Positions 30,149 through 34,088 of a DNA stretch of 34,088 bases are shown here, one piece after another. Each line of letters starts with the position of its first letter. The stretch's first letter is position 1. The position numbers and the translations under genes are program-made. Source of the stretch: an uncultured Lachnospiraceae bacterium (GTDB taxonomy: Bacteria > Bacillota > Clostridia > Lachnospirales > Lachnospiraceae). Under the pieces are notes generated by a model. It worked only from the letters and a program-made list of their open reading frames with translations, had not been told where the DNA came from and did no database searches. The stretch covers positions 1 to 34,088 of the forward strand of contig CAMOGQ010000024.1 of NCBI GenBank assembly GCA_946614165.1. The letters are read 5' to 3'.

Positions 30149-33106
30149 TCAGGCTTCCTTCCTTTTTCTCTCCGCGTCCCGCTCCAGCATCTTGTGGATG
30201 TAGTAGCCGGTGTAGGAGCCGTGGTTTTCCGCCACCTCTTCGGGCGTTCCTTTGGCGATGACGGTGCCTCCCCCGTCCCCGCCCTCGGGGCCCATGTCGA
30301 TGATGTAGTCTGCTGTCTTGATCACGTCCAGGTTGTGCTCTATGACCACCACCGTGTTGCCGCTCTCCACCAGCTGGTGGAGGATGCGGATCAGCTTGGC
30401 CACGTCGTCGAAGTGGAGGCCCGTGGTGGGCTCGTCCAGGATATAGATGGTGCGGCCCGTGCTCTTTCTGGACAGCTCGGAGGCCAGCTTGATCCTCTGG
30501 GCCTCGCCGCCGGACAGCTCCGTGGAAGGCTGGCCCAGCTTCACATAGCCAAGGCCCACGTCGTAGAGGGTCTGGATCTTCCTGGCGATGGAGGGGACGT
30601 TCTTAAAGAAGTCCACGGCCTCCTCCACCGTCATGTTGAGCACGTCGTAGATGCTCTTTCCCTTGTATTTTACCTCCAGGGTCTCCCTGTTGTAGCGCCT
30701 GCCGTGGCAGACCTCGCAGGGCACGTAGACGTCCGAGAGGAAATGCATTTCGATCTTGATGATGCCGTCGCCCCGGCAGGACTCGCAGCGGCCTCCCTTG
30801 ACGTTGAAGGAAAAGCGGCCCTTGGTGTAGCCCCTGGCCTTGGCGTCGGCAGTGGCGGCAAAAAGGTCCCGGATCATGTCGAAAACGCCGGTATAGGTGG
30901 CCGGATTGGACCTGGGGGTCCTGCCGATGGGGGACTGGTCTATGTCGATGACCTTGTCCAGCTGGTCCATGCCCTCTATATCGTCGTGCTTTCCGGGAAT
31001 GGTCAGGGCCCGGTTCAGGTCGTGATTCAGGCGCTTGTTGAGGACTTCGTTGACCAGGGAGCTCTTGCCGGAGCCGGAGACCCCGGTGACCACGGTCATG
31101 ACTCCCAGGGGGAAGTCCACGTCGATGTGCTTTAAGTTATTGACGGCGGCCCCCTTTACCTTCAGCCACCCCTGGGGCTGCCTGCGGACGTCCGGGACCG
31201 GTATGAACTTCTTTCCGGACAGGTACTGGCCGGTGACGGATTCGGGCACCTCCATGATCTCCCTTGCCGTGCCCTGGGCCACCACCCGGCCCCCTCTGGA
31301 GCCGGCGCCGGGTCCTATGTCCACGATATAGTCCGCCGCCAGCATGGTATCCTCGTCGTGCTCCACCACCAGGACCGTGTTCCAGAGGTCCCTGAGGTTC
31401 TTGAGGGTCTTCAGCAGCTTGTCGTTGTCTCTCTGGTGGAGGCCGATGGAGGGCTCGTCCAGGATGTAGCAGACGCCCACCAGGCCGGACCCGATCTGGG
31501 TGGCCAGGCGGATCCTCTGGGCCTCGCCTCCCGAAAGGGTGGCCGTGCCTCTGGCCAGGGTCAGGTAGTCCAGGCCCACGTCGATCAGGAAGGTGACCCT
31601 GGAGCGGATCTCCTTGAGGATCTGCTTTCCGATCAGCTCCTGGGTCTGCGTCAGCTGCAGGTTCTGCATGAATTCCTGCAGCTTTCCGATGGAAAGGCAG
31701 GTCAGCTCATAGATGTTGATATCCCCCACCGTGACGGCCAGGGATTCTCTGCGAAGACGCATGCCCCTGCAGCTGTTGCAGGGGGTGATCTGCATGAATT
31801 TCTCGTATTCCTGCTTGGAGGCCTCGGAATAGGTCTCCTTATAGCGGGTCTGGACATTCTTTATAAGGCCCTCGAAGGCAATGGGATAGACCCCCTCTCC
31901 CCTCTGGCCCTTGTAGTGGACGTTCACCTTTCTGTCGGTTCCGTACATGATCAGGTCTTTGATCTTCTGGGGATAGTCCTGGTAGGGAGTATCCAGGGAA
32001 AAGCCGAACTCCTCCGCCATGGCTTTCAGCAGCTGGTTGGAGAAGGACCCGTCCTTTCCGGCGGACTGCCAGCCCTGGACGGCGATGGCGCCCCCGTTTA
32101 TGGACAGGCGTCCGTCGGGGATCAGGAGCTGGGGATCGAACTCCATGCGGTAGCCCAGGCCCAGACAGTCGGGGCAGGCACCGAAGGGATTGTTGAAGGA
32201 AAAGCTCCTGGGCTCGATCTCGGGGATGGAGGTGCCGCAGTCGGGGCAGGCAAAGTTCTGGCTGAACTGGCGCATTTCGCCTCCCACCACGTCCACCTGG
32301 AGAAGGCCTTCCGCCAGGGCCAGGGCGTTCTCCACGGAGTCGGTCAGTCTTCTCTCGATGCCGGGCCTCACCACCAGACGGTCCACCACCACCTCGATGT
32401 TATGCTTGAGGTTCTTGTCCAGCTTAATCTCCTCGGAGATGTCGTACTGGCTGCCGTCGATGCGCAGACGGGCATAGCCCGCCTTTCTGGCCCTGTCGAT
32501 GACCTTGGCATGCTCGCCCTTGCGGCCCCGGACCACCGGCGCCAGGACCTGGAAGCGGGTGCCTTCGGGCATGCTCATGATCTGGTCCACCATCTGGTCC
32601 ACGCTCTGGCGGGAGATCTCCCTGCCGCAGCCCGGACAGTGGGGAATGCCGATCCTGGCATAGAGAAGACGGAAATAGTCATAGATCTCCGTCACCGTGC
32701 CCACGGTGGAACGGGGGTTGCGGTTGGTGGATTTCTGGTCTATGGAAATGGCCGGGGAGAGGCCGTCGATCTTCTCCACGTCGGGCTTTTCCATCTGGCC
32801 CAGGAACTGCCTGGCGTAGGAGGACAGGGACTCCATGTAGCGCCTCTGGCCCTCCGCGTAGATGGTGTCGAAGGCCAGGGAGGACTTTCCGCTGCCCGAA
32901 AGGCCCGTCAGCACCACCAGCTCGTTCCTGGGGATCTTCAGGTCTATGTTCTTTAAGTTGTGTTCGCTGGCCCCCTTGATCCGGATGCAGTCCTCTTCAT
33001 TGATCATCTTGCGGCGCAGCTCGTCTGCCTTATGGGATTCCATGGCCAGACGCTCGTTTTCCCTGAGGGCCGGCCAGTAATCCGGTTTCTTCATTTTTAC
33101 TGCCAT
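30149..33106 (-). CDS. uvrA: Excinuclease ABC subunit A (UvrA)
   Basis: The damage-sensing ATPase of nucleotide excision repair, acting with UvrB and UvrC. Two ABC ATPase halves are present: the first Walker A is GLSGSGKS (68-75), the second [17 protein letters not shown]. Zinc sites appear as ACPDCLG with FACPDCG, and CESCRGDG with [12 protein letters not shown]. Signature motifs [16 protein letters not shown] and [15 protein letters not shown] are both clear. The 985-residue length is about 35-40 above usual because of an N-terminal extension ([20 protein letters not shown] and on) before the usual [14 protein letters not shown]. The ATG at 33106 has AAAGGA 6 nt upstream; the next Met (34) has none. 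It follows uvrB by 19 bp. Confidence 0.97.
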   Translation of the reverse strand: MAVKMKKPDYWPALRENERLAMESHKADELRRKMINEEDCIRIKGASEHNLKNIDLKIPRNELVVLTGLSGSGKSSLAFDTIYAEGQRRYMESLSSYARQFLGQMEKPDVEKIDGLSPAISIDQKSTNRNPRSTVGTVTEIYDYFRLLYARIGIPHCPGCGREISRQSVDQMVDQIMSMPEGTRFQVLAPVVRGRKGEHAKVIDRARKAGYARLRIDGSQYDISEEIKLDKNLKHNIEVVVDRLVVRPGIERRLTDSVENALALAEGLLQVDVVGGEMRQFSQNFACPDCGTSIPEIEPRSFSFNNPFGACPDCLGLGYRMEFDPQLLIPDGRLSINGGAIAVQGWQSAGKDGSFSNQLLKAMAEEFGFSLDTPYQDYPQKIKDLIMYGTDRKVNVHYKGQRGEGVYPIAFEGLIKNVQTRYKETYSEASKQEYEKFMQITPCNSCRGMRLRRESLAVTVGDINIYELTCLSIGKLQEFMQNLQLTQTQELIGKQILKEIRSRVTFLIDVGLDYLTLARGTATLSGGEAQRIRLATQIGSGLVGVCYILDEPSIGLHQRDNDKLLKTLKNLRDLWNTVLVVEHDEDTMLAADYIVDIGPGAGSRGGRVVAQGTAREIMEVPESVTGQYLSGKKFIPVPDVRRQPQGWLKVKGAAVNNLKHIDVDFPLGVMTVVTGVSGSGKSSLVNEVLNKRLNHDLNRALTIPGKHDDIEGMDQLDKVIDIDQSPIGRTPRSNPATYTGVFDMIRDLFAATADAKARGYTKGRFSFNVKGGRCESCRGDGIIKIEMHFLSDVYVPCEVCHGRRYNRETLEVKYKGKSIYDVLNMTVEEAVDFFKNVPSIARKIQTLYDVGLGYVKLGQPSTELSGGEAQRIKLASELSRKSTGRTIYILDEPTTGLHFDDVAKLIRILHQLVESGNTVVVIEHNLDVIKTADYIIDMGPEGGDGGGTVIAKGTPEEVAENHGSYTGYYIHKMLERDAERKRKEA

Positions 33107-33125
33107 ATATATCCTTTGTCTCTTT

Positions 33126-34088
33126 TTACTTTCCGCCTTCTATCTCCAGCAGGTGCTTCTTCAGCTCGATCATCTGGTCACGCAGCTCCGCGGCCGCCTC
33201 GAAGTTGAGGTCCGAAGCCGCCCTGCGCATCTTCTTTTCCACCTCCGCGATCAGCTTCTTCAGTTCGCCCGCGTCCATGGATTCGGGATCCTTGGCAAAG
33301 CGCACCTCTTCCCTGGCGATCTCTCTGGAGATGGCGATCAGGTCTCTGACCTTCTTTTTAATGGTCTGGGGGGTGATCCCGTGCTCTTTGTTGTAGGCTT
33401 CCTGCAGGGCCCGTCTTCTTCTTGTCTCGTCTATGGCCTTCCTCATGGAATCGGTCACAGTATCGGCATACATGATGACCCGGCCTTCCGCGTTTCTGGC
33501 CGCCCTGCCTATGGTCTGGACCAGGGAGGTCTCGGACCGGAGGAACCCTTCCTTGTCCGCGTCCAGGATCACCACCAGGGCGATCTCGGGGATATCCAGG
33601 CCCTCCCGCAGGAGGTTGATGCCCACCAGCACGTCGAATACGTCCAGACGCATGTCCCGGATGATCTGGGACCGCTCCAGGGTGTCGATGTCCGAATGGA
33701 GATAGCGGACCCGGATGCCGGCCTCCTGCAGGTAGTCGGTCAGGTCCTCCGCCATCTTTTTGGTCAGGGTGGTCACCAGGACCTTGTTTCCTCCCGCCAC
33801 CGTCTCCCGGATCTCTCCGATCAGGTCGTCGATCTGTCCCTCCACGGGACGGACGTCGATCTCCGGATCCAGAAGGCCGGTGGGACGGATGACCTGCTCT
33901 GCCCGGAGCAGCTCGTGGTCCTCCTCGTAGGAGGAGGGGGTGGCGGATACGAAGAGCATCTGGTCTATGTGCTCTTCGAATTCCTCAAAGCTTAAGGGTC
34001 TGTTGTCCAGGGCCGAGGGCAGGCGGAAGCCGTATTCCACCAGGGTGGTCTTGCGGGACCGGTCCCCGTGGTACATGGCCCCGATCTG
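33126..34088 (-). CDS. uvrB: Excinuclease ABC subunit B (UvrB), C-terminal part
   Basis: Only the last 320 residues are in the window; the N-terminus with the first ATPase motifs and the beta-hairpin lies beyond the right edge. UvrB is the DNA-loading helicase-like subunit that receives damaged DNA from UvrA. Visible parts are [27 protein letters not shown], the helicase domain with [10 protein letters not shown] and [15 protein letters not shown], the later motifs [13 protein letters not shown] and [21 protein letters not shown] (motif VI), and the C-terminal UVR coiled domain ([22 protein letters not shown]) that meets UvrC. uvrA follows after 19 bp; they form one operon, as is usual in Firmicutes. 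Confidence 0.97.
   Translation of the reverse strand, partial: QIGAMYHGDRSRKTTLVEYGFRLPSALDNRPLSFEEFEEHIDQMLFVSATPSSYEEDHELLRAEQVIRPTGLLDPEIDVRPVEGQIDDLIGEIRETVAGGNKVLVTTLTKKMAEDLTDYLQEAGIRVRYLHSDIDTLERSQIIRDMRLDVFDVLVGINLLREGLDIPEIALVVILDADKEGFLRSETSLVQTIGRAARNAEGRVIMYADTVTDSMRKAIDETRRRRALQEAYNKEHGITPQTIKKKVRDLIAISREIAREEVRFAKDPESMDAGELKKLIAEVEKKMRRAASDLNFEAAAELRDQMIELKKHLLEIEGGK

Overview
The window reads as a piece of chromosome from a GC-rich member of the Clostridia, most like Lachnospiraceae. The signs are the Gram-positive gene neighbourhoods (rqcP-divIC-tilS-hpt-ftsH; cdaA-cdaR; uvrB-uvrA), strong AGGAGG ribosome sites, a short type-3 prolyl-tRNA synthetase, a PTS with separate HPr and enzyme I genes, and closeness of the proteins to that family as I remember it. 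I cannot name a genus. Every gene except the class II aldolase gene fba is on the minus strand. No rRNA, tRNA, insertion sequence, prophage or CRISPR array was seen.

Sugar region (1-9.5 kb). In transcription order on the minus strand: an amylosucrase-like GH13 enzyme and a LacI-family regulator (one probable operon), a sucrose/trehalose-type PTS permease (IIBCA), ptsH (HPr), ptsI (enzyme I), and the start of a zinc-ribbon membrane protein that runs off the left edge. fba diverges from the GH13 gene. The GH13 and permease promoters each have a 14-bp palindromic operator (TGWAANCGNTNWCA) just after the -10 box, so the adjacent LacI protein probably controls both. No phospho-sucrose hydrolase is present. 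HPr carries Lys instead of the regulatory Ser at position 46.

Small peptide region (9.5-13.6 kb). A neopullulanase-like GH13 gene is followed by a compact operon with its own promoter: a 33-residue Cys-x3-Cys peptide, a radical SAM/SPASM enzyme and a PqqD-like protein. This looks like a minimal RiPP (modified peptide) system and is the best candidate here for an undescribed system.

Housekeeping region (13.6-34 kb). ftsH, hpt, tilS, divIC, rqcP, hup, cca and proS are followed by a LeuA-like protein whose active-site residues are partly replaced. Beyond it are the c-di-AMP genes cdaA-cdaR with two upstream membrane proteins of unknown function, comFC, recD2, uvrA and a partial uvrB at the right edge. 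The sporulation genes yabP and yabQ, which usually lie between rqcP and divIC in spore formers, are absent.
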